From Craterostigma plantagineum (lineage: Eukaryota > Streptophyta > Magnoliopsida > Lamiales > Linderniaceae), in the NCBI GenBank assembly GCA_027422505.1, contig JAPQWV010001359.1, positions 29,646 to 93,645 of the forward strand: DNA of 64,000 nucleotides, read 5' to 3'. The notes beneath the pieces were generated by a model. The model saw only the letters and a list, made by a program, of their open reading frames with translations, made no database searches and was not told the origin of the DNA. The translations under genes and the position numbers were made by a program. This document shows, piece by piece, positions 35,767 through 48,000 of the stretch. Numbering within the stretch: position 1 is the first letter of the stretch; the number at the start of each line of letters is the position of its first letter.

Positions 35767-36680
35767 TTCATTGATAATGCGGTCGGACTTGACGTATACT
35801 CGGTACGCCTTTGAAGTTGAAGAATACTCGACAAAAATGGCTTCGAATGCTTTAGGGTCGAACTTAGCACGTTGCTCCCCGTCGTTCTCCACAAAGCACT
35901 TGCACCCGAAGACCTTGAAGAAGGAAATATTGGGTACTCGCTTGTTTCTTATTTCGTACGGAGTCTTATCGAAGTGCTTGTGAACCACCGTCCTGTTCTG
36001 AGTGAAACCGGCGGTATTTACTGCTTCAGCCCAAAGGAAGAGTGGGAGGCCAGAATGAATCAGCATAGTATGTGCGGCTTCCACTAGAGTTATGTTCTTC
36101 CTTTCAACGACACCGTTGTGTTGAGGCGTCTTGGTGACTGAGAATTGCTGACTAATCTCATGTTTTTGATAGAAATCACTGAGGTACTTGTTCTTGAGCT
36201 CAGTGTCATTATCCGCTCTGATGGTTTGGATAGTCTGCTGCAGCAAATTCTGAGTAGCATTCACAAAACAAATAATCAAGTCCCCTATCTCATCCTTAGT
36301 TCGGAGATGAGGCAAACAGCTTTCGTGGTCTGCACGGACGTCAGATTAATCGTGTAAAGATTTGATTTCCGACGTCCTTGGAGGAGTTCTTTGTTCTGAC
36401 TGTCTAATATTCTGCATCGGTCAGCATGAAAGACCACCTGGAATCCTTTGCAACAGAACTGGCCTATGCTGAACAAGTTATGGCGGAGACCTTCGACGTA
36501 GGAGACATCATTTACGTCAGAGTTCTTGAATGATATCCCCAAATCCTAGGTCGTTGTTCCCGAATCTGACTTTTCCATTCGGTCGGTCTTTGTAGTTGCT
36601 CAACAGCTCTTGTATTCCCGTCATGTGTGTGGAGCAACCATAGCCGAGGTACCACACATGATGGATCTACAAAAACAAAT
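35767..36680 (-). pseudogene. Split host copia element: integrase and protease
   Basis: This is the upstream half of the element whose RT lies at 17882-19436. In element direction: protease motif region near 36640, where the active site reads LGYGCSTHMTG (Asp and Ser replaced by Gly and Tyr); then SYVEGLRHNLFSIGQFC, and the integrase core with DFYQKHEISQQFSVTKTPQH and GVVERKNITLVEAAHTML. The second catalytic motif reads DNDTELK instead of DNGTEFK. A ~1.1-kb stretch corresponding to the integrase zinc domain and first core strand is missing near 36300, where ISELRMR joins LRTKDEIGDLI. The frame ends RIINE at the TTCAT insertion site. Confidence 0.88.
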
Positions 36681-39600
36681 TAAAGAGCTTTAGGTACCAA
36701 CTTGTAAATGGGTCCTTTTAGATTAGCAGATTTAAAGGTGAATTCATATGTGGTTCCTAGGTTGTCGGTAGTTGGAGCTTCAGCGACCCAAGCCATCTTC
36801 AAAGAAGTTGATTTGGGTTTGTCCTTTGTAGAAGACTTGGCCTTTACGACTTTCGTCTTTCAGGCAGGGATTTAGGAACCCACGTAGGTTGAACCTTAAA
36901 GGGAAGATTAATTTCAGCGCGGACAATGCTTTAGTAGGCTTGAGCGTGGAAAATATCTTTTCATTGGATAGTCTCCTAAGGTCTTGGGGGTTTCGTTCTT
37001 AACGGGATACCTTAGGTGAGAACAAGCATGAATAGCGCCATATGCTTTCTTTATGGCTGGATCTTGTTTCCTACGGGTCATCGTAGAAGCATTTGTCTTA
37101 GAATGATTAATCTTTAGTGCTGAAGTAGAGCCTGTTTCGAAATTAGTGCTTCTAAAGACAACATGTAGAAGCAATTATTTGAACAGAAGAAACAACTCTT
37201 TTATTTCTACGAATGTATTTTATTTTTACAGAATGAGATATATTGTTAGAGGTATTCAAATCTACGGACCCCTTCTATATTTTTAATCTAGACACTCCCC
37301 CCTTCGACTCTAATGCTGGCCACGCTCCCTGTAGACGTAAGCAAAGCAGGATTAGAGTTAGAATTTTTCTAATGTTATTTTTACGTTTTGATCTTTTGAA
37401 GGTGATTTTTTGTCTTCACGCTTTTCAGAATGATATTTTCGGTTGAGGGAGATGCGTGAGAAATGGCTTGTGAGATGGAGGAAGCTTTGAAATTTTCCAT
37501 CTCTTTTAGGAATTTTTTCTTTTCAGCTTCAAAATTCTCTCTTTCATTGTCTAATGCAGCTTATAATTCCTCTATCAGATTCATGATAGGAGGGTTGCAG
37601 GGAGAATTTTTAGAATGTATGTATTTGGCTTCATTGATTTCAGGTTGATGCTAAGGAGGTTGAACTAAATCATAGACTGACGTCAAGGGTATTTCCCTAA
37701 ATTTGTTGCTGTCATTTAATTCTTTATATTCGAAGGGGATTTGGGCCTATGTGTGGCTCTTCCCTTAGATAACTCTAAAGCACCTAGATCATCTGCTTTA
37801 GTGAAGTTCATAAGAGTGTTTACGCCTAAACCAATGTATTTTATATCGTAAGCTTATTTTTTCTTTAAAACACAAGGGTTAGTGAAACCTAAGCCTTCAA
37901 TGGGATTATAGAATTCTGCATCCTTGGGCCGATTTAGGAAAATGGTTTGTTCAGTTTGCCACTTTGCGTAAGACGATCGTACTAATTTTTTTACTTTTGC
38001 GTATAGCTTCTTACGTTCCTTTTCTAAGAGAGCAAAATTATTTTCCAACGTTAATTTGGCGGCTTGACAGGCATCAAGTTATTTCGTAAGTACACAAACC
38101 TTAGCATTGGATTTATCTAATTGGGCTTCTAAGTTGGTGACCTTAGTTGTCTCTTCTGTTATCCTACACTGAGGCTAGCTTTCCCATTGAGATTCCTAAC
38201 CAAACAATTATAGTTATTCTCTAGCATGTCTTCTAATTCCTTAGTTATCGACCTATGCTTCTCTAAGTGAATATACTTAGCCTCGCCAATAATGGGACTC
38301 TTAGATAATTCTTCTATTTTGTCAATAGAGCTTCTAAGTTCTGCTTGGAGACTAGCTATCCTTTCTTGAGACTTAGTTAACTTCTTCTCTACTTCCTTTA
38401 CGCTTTTCTGCTCGCGTTTCATGTTAGTGTATGTTAGTTGATACGATTCTAACATGGTCAATAATGTGGAAGGAGAAACAACCTCCTCTGGAGATTCGGA
38501 TGCTTGGTCTTCGTCCGTCGGGTCTGAGGTTTCGGTGTCAGAATGTTCGTCTAGGCGGGCCATTAGAGCTAGATTCTCTTCCTCTGAGTTAGACGTGTCC
38601 TCGAGCCAGTAGTCTTGTTATGCCATTAGAGCTACTCCAGCTTCCTTTTGTTTTGTGAGTTGAAGCTTCCTCGAGTAGTAGTTAGCATCTCTCTTCTTTG
38701 GAAGAGTACATTCTCTGGCATAGTGACCAGGTTTCCCGTAGTTAAAGCACTTGGTCGGTTCTTTTGACTTCGAAGGTCTCAAGTGCACGTTCTTCGTTCT
38801 TTGTGCTTGAGGTCTGAAGTCGATTGGCTGATGATGAGGACTTCATCTTGAAGCATTGTTTGCTCATCATTTTCCCAATTAACGCCAACTGCTTTCCAAG
38901 CACTTTCCAAGCATTTTCCCACTTTCATGTTTCCTAATTCGTGGTTTTGAGCTTCTCTTCTCCGAGACTAGGGCAACTGAGTCGTCGATAAGTTTGCCCT
39001 TCTGCTCCTTCTGAATCTCGCTAATATCTTCCTCGTGTTGTGCGACATTGTCTAACATGGCGTGGATATCCAACTCCTCAAGATCTTTATTCTATCGGAT
39101 TTGAGTGGGTATCTTCTTCCATTCTGATGGCAGAGAGGAAAGAAATCGGATAGTGGTTTCCATGTTTGTCTTAGTGATTTCAATCGTCCTCATCGCATTC
39201 AAAAGTGTGAGATATCTTTGGTAGAGATCATGTAAGCACTCCTCGGGTTTAGCTCTAAGGAGTCGTAAGCTGTGAGAATATTCGCCTTCTTGGTATTGAT
39301 ACCGACTTCCGCTCGTTGCATCATCTTATGCAGCTCATCCCACATTCCCGTAGCTGTTGGAATTCGATCTGTCGATAGATATCATTTGGGATCCCTTGCA
39401 TAAGAGTATTTTTGGCTATCAGGTCAGCTTTAGCTCCCACTCTTCGCTCCGCAGTATATTCCCTAGGCTCTTTGAGTCGCCTAGCGGCAGGAATTGGAGG
39501 GTTAGCAGTGTTGTCACCGGGTACATTTACCTAGAACTGAGATGGACCTTGCTCAAGTGAGAGAGAAGGTCTTTTGCCTATTCCTTTAGTTCTATAAATT

Positions 39601-39690
39601 TCAGAAATCGGCTTGTCCAAACTGTGTATTCGCCTCTCTTGAGTATCCGGGGATGGTTGCAATTTCCAGGCATCCATTTTATCTTCTGGA
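36681..39690 (-). pseudogene. Split host copia element: gag with coiled coil
   Basis: The structure is the same as that of the gag at 31383-34415, more degraded. The ATG of MDAWKLQ is near 39680. Core pieces lie at 39000-39600, with the LDIHAMLDNVAQHEEDI segment near 39060. The knuckle near 38700-38770 reads CFNYGKPGHYAREC, so the second Cys is Tyr. The coiled coil is at 38560-37860 (KREQKSVKEVEKKLTKSQERI and NNFALLEKERKKLYAKVKKL). A basic tail follows at 37170-36900. Many frameshifts and in-frame stops are present. Confidence 0.82.
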
Positions 39691-40735
39691 GTTGATGAAG
39701 GATCTTCATTTGTTGTTTAATAATTTGGACTGATGTTACGTGCTTCACAAGTAGCAAATTAGTTGGTAGAATTTGATATAAAGCAGTCGAGAATTATTTT
39801 CGATTCAATCTTTAGAGTTGATCGAAAATCAATTCATCGAAATAAAAATAGGAGCTACTGTTCTCGGGCGAGAAAGTCTTTGTCAGCGAAAAATTTTAGG
39901 AGCGAAAAAAATGTTCAAATCATTCGGCCGAGAAAAATTTCTTCATCGTGAATTTGTTTCGATGCAAAGAAACAATACGTTTAGTAAGTTTTTCGCTAAG
40001 TCAAAATAAATTTGTTAACTGGAAAAATTTCTCGGACGCAAATGATTTTCGCTTAGTCAACTTAAAAAGTCTGACCGAAAATGTTTTTCGACGGTAAGTT
40101 TTGCGAGCGCAAAGGTCAAAAGTGGACTTCGTCGAAAAAGATTTTCGCTTAGTAATGCTCGAGAAATTTTTCTACTGTAGTCGTTCTTGGTAAAGACGCT
40201 TTAATTCTGACTTTGTATTCTGATCGAGAAAAATTCTCGCGCAGAGTTTTTCGATCGAGAAAACCTGATCGAAGAACTTAGCAAGAAAAATTAAGATGTC
40301 CTTCGAATACAATTATCACTGATTCAAGCAAAAACGATGAATTAGACCGTGATATTACAAGTATCTGCTTGAAATCAACTACTGACTACGCGCGAACACG
40401 CAATTAAACACGTCATGAAGCAAAATATATCGAATTTGAACAAAATCAGTACGTGTTCAAACTGTTCTTTGCGCAAACAGTAACTTCTCAGATCAAATCA
40501 AATCTAGTAAATAGAAGTTCAAACAGCTACGAATCTAATTGCAATCAATGTATATCACTAAAACGAGCACATAAACATCAAATTCAAACCAATTAAGCAC
40601 ATAATTGAGCTATTAGATCGAAATTGAAATTCGCGCCAAACTGTTCTTCGATGGAACTGTACCCGAACTCAAATTTCGATTCGATTCTAACAATTTTCGA
40701 TTCAAACAGAACGAATCAACTCTGATACTAAAGAG
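39691..40735 (-). other. Host copia leader and primer binding site; 5' LTR missing
   Basis: The leader has no coding signal and carries CGATCGAGAAA-like words. TAGTATCAGAGT (minus) at 40719-40730 is a decayed initiator-Met primer site. Where the 5' LTR should start, plus-strand gypsy integrase sequence begins instead, so the LTR was deleted at this joint. Confidence 0.78.
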
Positions 40736-41065
40736 TTACAAGCTTCGTTGGCACAAGTTCATGATGTCTTCCATATGTCGACGCTGAGAAAGTATGTTTC
40801 TGACCCAAACCATGAATTAAGAAACGAATTTGTGCACCAACAACTTCTGCCAGATTTAAGTTATGAAGCGAAGCCAGTGGAAATTCTGATGTATGAATTG
40901 AAAAGGCTTAGAAACAAAGAGATCCCATTAGTGAAAGTATTGTGGCAGAATCAGTCAGTGGAGGAAGCTACATGGGAACGTGAAGATGATACGAAAGAAA
41001 CTACCCAGAATTTTTTCAACTAACCTGATTCGTGGGCGAAATCCCTTTTAAGGGGGAGGGGAGAA
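40736..41065 (+). pseudogene. Gypsy integrase C-terminus, chromodomain-like tail and polypurine tract
   Basis: An open frame reads SLAQVHDVFHMSTLRKYVSD, then a chromodomain-type tail with KRLRNKEIPLVKVLW and EEATWERED, ending near NFFN-stop at 41021-41023. The purine tract AAGGGGGAGGGGAGAA at 41050-41065 leads directly to the LTR. It is the homolog of the tail at 12740-12996 and is intact over about 91 codons. Everything upstream of 40736 is lost. Confidence 0.9.
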
Positions 41066-43685
41066 TGTAATACCCGAGTCCCGAGAGTAAGCTGGCCAAT
41101 AAATTTGCATGCATATTATGTGTCTTTGTGACTCTTTATCCGGTATTTATTTAATTCTGTGCCACTATGAAATCTAATGTTATTTGGGAGTTACTTATGG
41201 GACTTAGAGGAAATTGGAAATTGGGGAAATGTGAAATTTAGGAAGTTCACGAAGCTAGAATAAGGGACTAAGGTAGTTTGTGAACTCTAAGGACTTAACG
41301 TGTTGAAAATGTTTAGTGCCTCAAAGTATGAGGTTGACGAATTATGAAGGTTCACGAATTGCTAGTGAAACAAGGGTTTTCAAGCCTTAGTAGTATGTGA
41401 CGAATTATGAGCACGTGAAGCAGATTTCGCGTATTACAAGGATTCATGAAGTGTGGACGTGCAAAGTGCTTTCACTAATTGAGACTTTGAACCTTTGAGT
41501 CTAGGTAACATTATAATAACAAACTAATGATTATTAAGTAGAAGAAGACAAGTGGGAGACAAAGCTTTTGTATTAGGTACATCAACGTTGGGTTTTGTCC
41601 TTTGTTGCCTAATACACTAAGGGAAGTCATAAGGACTTAATAGAAGGAAAAGTATTCATTTGATCAACCGTTGGAGAATTAAGTTAGAGAGAAAAGCTCA
41701 AGCAGAGGTCGAAATTAAGCTTGATGAGGGGTATAAATTTTTCTTTACATTTTTTAATTATGATTTAGCATGTTTTGAGTGTGTTAGATACGAGAAGTTA
41801 GATCTGTTTAAGTTTTATACATGTTCCAATTTTCGAATGCTTAAATATATTTTGAAGTTTTAAAGATATCTGTCGTGTTCTTGAGAAAATAATATGTTGA
41901 TTGAAAGTTTTCAGATTTTTGGGTTAAATATTCTTTTGTGATGACGGGGTCATGAAATGTGAGTTCACGAACCCTAGTTCGCGAATCTTTAGGGAAGTGA
42001 GAGTTTTGGGAAGTGAATAAGCTTCGCGAATTAGGAGTCGGAAGCGAGTCGCGAATCAGTTCACGAATTTGTGCATGTGAGGTTTCGCGGATTGGGTAAG
42101 TTCGCGAAGTGGGAGTGTTGACTTCGCGAGCCCTGGTTCGCGAACTGTGTTCGCGGGACATAGGAACTTCGCGAATTGCCTATGCGGTTCATGGATTCGC
42201 GAACTGAAGGTGTGCGAGGCTTCGCAGTTCGGTTGAACTTCGCGAATTGTGTGTGGGTTCGCCAATCTGAGTATCACTTCGCGAATTGGTTAACTGTGTA
42301 GAGTTTCGCAGGTTAGTGAAATGAGCTTCGCGAATTAGAACCCTTTTACTAAATATGTTTTAAGTTAAAAAAACTATCGCCTTTTAGGAAAAATATTTAA
42401 ACATCATTTAATGAGAAAAATATTCTGAGTCCAACGGGCATACTCTTGTAATGCCCGAGCATAAATAGCCTATCAGTATTTTTCGTGTCAATTTTCGGTA
42501 TGGGCAAATACTGTCTTTGATAGATTTTTCGAAAGAAAATTTACGTAGTCAATTTAGTATAATTTATACACTGACTTTAAAACCTTTTTGTGGTTAAAGG
42601 ACAAAATATTAGGAAACTTACCAGACCAGGGATTAGCTTATGGACGTCAGGTAAGTGGGAATTTCACCTACAACGCATGAATTATTTTATATGTGCTTGT
42701 CTTACGTGACTAAGTGCTTTGATGTGAATATGTGTATGTTTTATGAGGTGAAATATTTTAATATGCTTATGAATCATAAGCATTTATTGTCTTGTTATGT
42801 GGCATGAGCATGTGCATACACGATTCATGCGAAGATTAGTAGTACGATTATGCACAGTATATGATCGTCTGAGAACAAAATATGTTTGACGATATTAGTA
42901 TTTGATGTAGACTCACGAATGAGTCATAGCTACTTCTACAAAGGCACCATGACGAGATATATGTCGTCAAGTGTATTAATCTAAATGATTTATGTAGCGG
43001 ACGTGGGCCACCTGGACGAAACACATGGTGTAAGCCAGACTGTCAGGAAAGGCAACAGCTAGATAGAGGGAGACTTGGTGAGTGGTGACACTGGAGATAA
43101 ACCCTAGTGTGAGTTTAGCCGGAGTAGGCCAACTACTCTATTTATATCCGTGTAGGATTTCAGCTCATGATATGATGGTGCGCAGCAAGTTATCTAAGGT
43201 CCCTGAGAGAAATGAGAAAGAAATGAGATTGATATGAGTATATGAGAATTAGAAAGCATTGACGCAGATGTCATTGCGAGTTTGGCACGTGCATTTCATG
43301 CATATTTCCACTTACTGAGCTTTATAGCTCATCCCATGTTTTATGTGTTCTAGACGCAGTAAACACGATACGTGAATCTGTAAAAGGTGAGGCTGGTCCT
43401 TCTAGAACTTTCGGAGACTTTTTAGGGGTGGTGTGTACATGGATGCAACCTGTGTCGCGGGCGTTATTTTTAATTATGCCTCCATTTTGTAAAATATGTT
43501 TGTATTGTATGTAAGGCTTGAAGAATATTTTATGTAAGGTTTGATCAATATTTGCATTGTAAAATAGCAGTGTAGGGTTTGTTATGTAAAAACGTATAAT
43601 TTTATCAGCATTTTCATATGTAATATATTGTTCTTTAGTCACGTAAATAGAGTAAGAAATTAGTAGTAGATGGCGGGGTGCCACA
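41066..43685 (+). repeat. 3' LTR of a truncated plus-strand gypsy element (2620 bp)
   Basis: It starts TGTAATACCCGAG after the polypurine tract and ends GGTGCCACA. After it the extra frame of a plus-strand copia element begins in the middle, so the gypsy element had inserted there. The GGCCAATAAATT box is near 41094. Hairpins are at 42910-42925 and 43316-43331. Array of CTTCGCGAATT words at about 41940-42335. Confidence 0.9.
41940..42335 (+). repeat. TTCGCGAA motif array inside the 41066 LTR
   Basis: About 15-20 copies of the palindrome TTCGCGAA or close variants (CTTCGCGAATT, GTTCGCGAACT, GTTCACGAA) occur with irregular spacing of 10-30 bases. It starts about 870 bases into the LTR. Confidence 0.8.
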
Positions 43686-44865
43686 ACATCAGTCGACCTG
43701 GTCCATCTACGGAGGCTCTTCCTACCCCGTTCGTGACGGAAGCTCGCTTACAGGCGGCTCTCTCCCCTGCTCTATCGCAGTTTGAGGAACGCCTTATGGA
43801 GAGAGTGCATGCTGCTATAGAGATATCGACGAGATACCGCGAAAACACCGATCTCTGAGGCCTAACCATCCGGACAACCCTCACAACTTATCCTCGCTCC
43901 CACTCAACCCACACACCCACCCCAGTCGCCACTACCATCCTCACTCACGACCTTATAAACCTGCCATCATACCCATCAGCGACCTCCACTCCATCCTAGT
44001 CGCCCGTTTACTAGAGTTGACCACCCGAACTCCGACAGAAGAATACTTCTTTCGACGTCTCGCGGATCGTCCTGACCCACCTACCAACTTCTACTGAGGT
44101 CAAAGCTCCCTCTCCAAACGCCGACATGACGACCCTGATGACCAGGACCGTCATGAGGGGGAGAAGAGGCCAAGGATCTCTACGAGCAGTGAAGGACAAA
44201 GCTCGAGCGCGACGCAGACAAGCGCTGGAGTCACTAAACCTCACAACCCACTGGCCAAACAACCACCACCACACACCGCACCATCCAAACTCGGGCGTAA
44301 CGCAGATAAGCGCTTGAGCCGGTGAAACCTCACAACCCACTGGCCAAACCACCACCACCACGCACCACACCACCCAAACTCTAACCAATCGACCCACCAA
44401 CCTTCAACATAAGGACGCCTCCGTCTACACCACTACAAACCCTCACAAGCCCCTTGCTTCCGGAAGAAGAAGCAAGTGCCGCAATGCTCATGGCCTTGGC
44501 AGCTACTCAGGCCACTCTTAGCTCGACCACTCCAAACCAATCAGGAACATCTGGGCATGGTGTCAACCCACACGAGTTCCTCGACAAATACATATTCGAA
44601 GGACAGTAGATGACCCATTCTATGCCCGACGAGCATCAAAGGCAACGACTAAAGGATGTTCGACACTTGCAACAGACATCGGTCGACTTAGTTCTGATAG
44701 AAGACGAAGAACTTTAGGAAGATGAAGATCATGAACAAGATCCCCCAAGGCTTCCAGAGTTGACTGTGCAACACGCGATTTCCCTACAAGACAAATGCCA
44801 GGGACCCTTCGAATCGACGGGCCGTGGGAGAATATTCTTATTGAGATCCATTCCTTGAAGAAGTT
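43686..44865 (+). pseudogene. Second copy of the copia extra reading frame, part 1
   Basis: Plus-strand homolog of 21760-20680 in the 16.3-kb element. Shared text includes ISRP-PS-EA-PTPFVT near 43690, RHDDPDDQ...HEG near 44120-44160, EKRPR followed by a Ser/Thr/Gln-rich stretch, PTRQMPGT-R-D-PWENI near 44790-44830, and IEI--LEEV at the right edge. Stops and frame changes occur throughout. It is cut on the left by the gypsy LTR and on the right by the LINE at 44866. The frame continues at 50762. Conservation of this frame in two separate elements supports it as a real gene of the family. Confidence 0.78.
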
Positions 44866-45000
44866 TTTTTGGAGTAAGTTCCGTGTATATATATAAAGGG
44901 GGTAAATGTACAGATGAGTGAGGGTGTGACTCCTCACGTGCAAGCCAGTAACAGACTACTGGCATAGACCAACAAAACGAAAGCTAAAACATCCAACGCA
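44866..45000 (-). other. 3' UTR and short A tail of the full-length LINE
   Basis: About 130 bases follow the ORF2 stop, ending in five to seven A residues next to the target duplication. A TATATATATA run lies at 44886-44896. The related LINE at 2850-7499 has lost all of this region. Confidence 0.8.
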
Positions 45001-48000
45001 CTACCAAGCTACTCGCCAGAGACGTCGAATGGCTGCTCTCTGTAGCTCGAACTTGGGCGATATCCCAGTAAGCCGCATACAAACCATATCGAGGACAACA
45101 ACAAGCAGCCTATCTGGAGTCGTGATAGCCCCCTCCTTCCAGCGCTTGTTTCGTGCCTGCCAAATGTGATATACCAACGAAGCAAGGACGTGACGGTAGG
45201 CAAACTGTAGGAGATGATGGCCACGCCATCGCAATGCGGCCCACCGTATACCCTGCCCCCAGTTCCGATACGGCCATCTCCACCTGATCTTCTGCCTCAG
45301 CATCCGAACACAGTCGCATGAGAATCGACAATCAAAAAATAAATGTTGCACAGTCTCAGCATGCAGCGCGTCACAGAGAACACAAGCAGGGGTTCCAGCG
45401 CGCTGTGCCACCCAGGCCTTATCTCTAGTCGATAAACGATCGCGGATGGCAAACCACAGTATGACCTCACGTCGAGGGATCTTCAAAGGCCCCCCAAACA
45501 AGGACGCCCAAGGTACAATAGGCCTTCGTACGCGTAAGGACACCCTAATCAGTCGTGTCGTCGGTCGGCCATCTGGCGCTCCCTTCCAACAAATAGCATC
45601 GGTCCGATTAGACTGAACCCGTGGAAGGTGCGGACTAAAATCCAAATACTCCACCGCCGACTGTCCTGGCCAATTCCAGCCTTGGTGGTCGATGACAGAG
45701 CTTAGGCGGGTCCCTGCTGGCAGCCCCATCGCCAGTGGGCCTCTAGGATAGCTCTCCAATAATGGGACAGCCCGTAGCCATGGGTCTTCCCATAATAACA
45801 ACGACGAACCATTCCCAATAGAAAAATCAATGAAGGATAGAATCACCTGCCTTATTTGCATCAGCTTCCTCCAGCTCCATGCAGTGTTAGCCGAGATGGT
45901 GATGGTCCAAAGCGATCGCGTATGCAATCGTGTGCTGTACAACCACTCCACCCAGATCGAGTCAGCAGGCCGGCTGATCACCCTCCATAGAAGCTGTACC
46001 AGAAGAGCCATATTGTCATTAGCGATCGAGCGAATCCCCAACCCGCCCTCATTAACTGGCAGACAAACATCATCCCAAGCTACCTTGGCCGAGTCACCAC
46101 CCCACAAGAATCGGCAAAATCGTGCTTCCATGGCACGGATGACTCCCTTGGGCAGCAAGAAGACCCCAGACCAATAGACGTGTAATGCCTGAAGGACAGA
46201 TTTAATGAGCTGCACCCTACCCGCGTAAGATAGTGACTGATTCAGCCACGATCCTAGACGAGAATCCACCCGCTGCAACAGTGGTGCACAGTCGCTGAGA
46301 GTCAGGCGTGAAGCAATCAGTGGGACCCCCAAGTAACGCACTGGCAGGCGGCCTGCGCAAAGTCCCGTCATAGACAGTAGCTGGGCCTTGATGCCCTCCG
46401 CCCTTCGTGAAATGTAAACCTCACTCTTGTCCGGATTAGGGTGTAACCCAGACAGCTGAGAGAATGTCATCAGAGCCTCCTTCAGCACCCCTACAGAGAT
46501 AGGATTTGCATGGCAGAAAAGGAGGAGATCATCCGTGAAGGCCAACATGGGGAGCGAAGTGGTTTCACAACGCCAGTGATAGCGAAAGCGCGGTTCCGCC
46601 TGTAAATGACACTCCACAAGGCCATGGAGCACCTCCATGACGTGGGTGAAGAGGTATGGTGAAATGGGGTCCCCTTGGCGCATTCCTCTCTTTCCAGCAA
46701 AGAACCCTGCCGGTCTCCCATTAAGGTTGATGGAAAAAGTGGTCGTTGTCATGCAGCTCCGTATCCACTCAATATATCGTGGGTGGAATCCCATCGCCTG
46801 CATCGTCGCCAGCAAAAAACTCCATTTCACCTTATCATAGGCCTTGGCTAGATCGACCTTAAGCATAGCCCGTGGGGGACGGCCTTTGCTGGTGTACCCT
46901 AGGCAAAGTTCCTGTGCCAGAAGTATATTATCATTGATGCGCCTTCCAGGTATAAATGCCGTCTGCGATGCGTGGATCAGCCCTCCCAGCACTGATTTCA
47001 ACCGATTAGCCAAAACCTTCGAAATTATTTTGTATAGGACGTTGCAGCACGATATGGGACGGAAGTCTTTCGATCGACGTGGCGACTCACACTTAGGTAT
47101 GAGCTTGATAAGCGTACTATTAAGCCCCTTAAGTAGGCGGCCCGTAGCGAAGAAATCCTTAGTCGCTCGTATCACATCAGGGCCGACCGTCCCCCAAGCC
47201 GCTTTGAAGAACGCGGCTGTATACCCATCAGGCCCCGGCGCCTTCTCATCCCCCATAGAGAAGAGCGCATGTTTCACCTCAAGGTCTTCAACTGGGCGGA
47301 CCATGTCTAAGGACGTAGCTGGGGAGAGCTTACGCGTGATAGCCCCCTGTACCTCGGCCATGTCCACCGGGGTCGCTCGTGCGGATGTGCCAAGTAATTC
47401 CTGATAAAACCCCAGTAACTCCCCTTCCACCTCGTCTGGCGTATAAAGTAGGTCTCCAGTTGGGCCTTCCAATGAGATGATCCGATTAGTCGCTCGACGA
47501 ACCGCCACCTTTCTGAAGAAGTAAGATGAGCATTGATCGCCATCCTTTAGCCAAGCAAGCTTGGCCCTTTGGGATAACGCCGTATGCTCTACATCGACAG
47601 CCCTAGCGTAGAGAAACCGACAATGCCGTTCAAGATCATGAAACATAATCTCTAGGGGATATTTAGCTGCGAATTCCTGTGCAATCCCCAAGAAGCGTAA
47701 TGCGTCCGCAACATTTGCAGCAAGGTCTCCCTTTACACGTCGCATGTGCATGAAAATGGGCTTCAGCAACTTGAGCCGCTGGACCAACACATACATAGGA
47801 AACCCCGCCATGGGGATACTCCAAACACGCTGAACATGTTCCAAAAAGTCCTCCTCCTTAGTAAGAAAGTTCTCAAAACGAAAACTCACACCGCGTGGTC
47901 TCGGCGCTGACACGCCTAATGACAGTGGCGAATGATCCGATGTGAAAGGGAGTTCACACCGATAAAACGTATCTGGCCAGCGAGCAAACCACTGTGGGTT

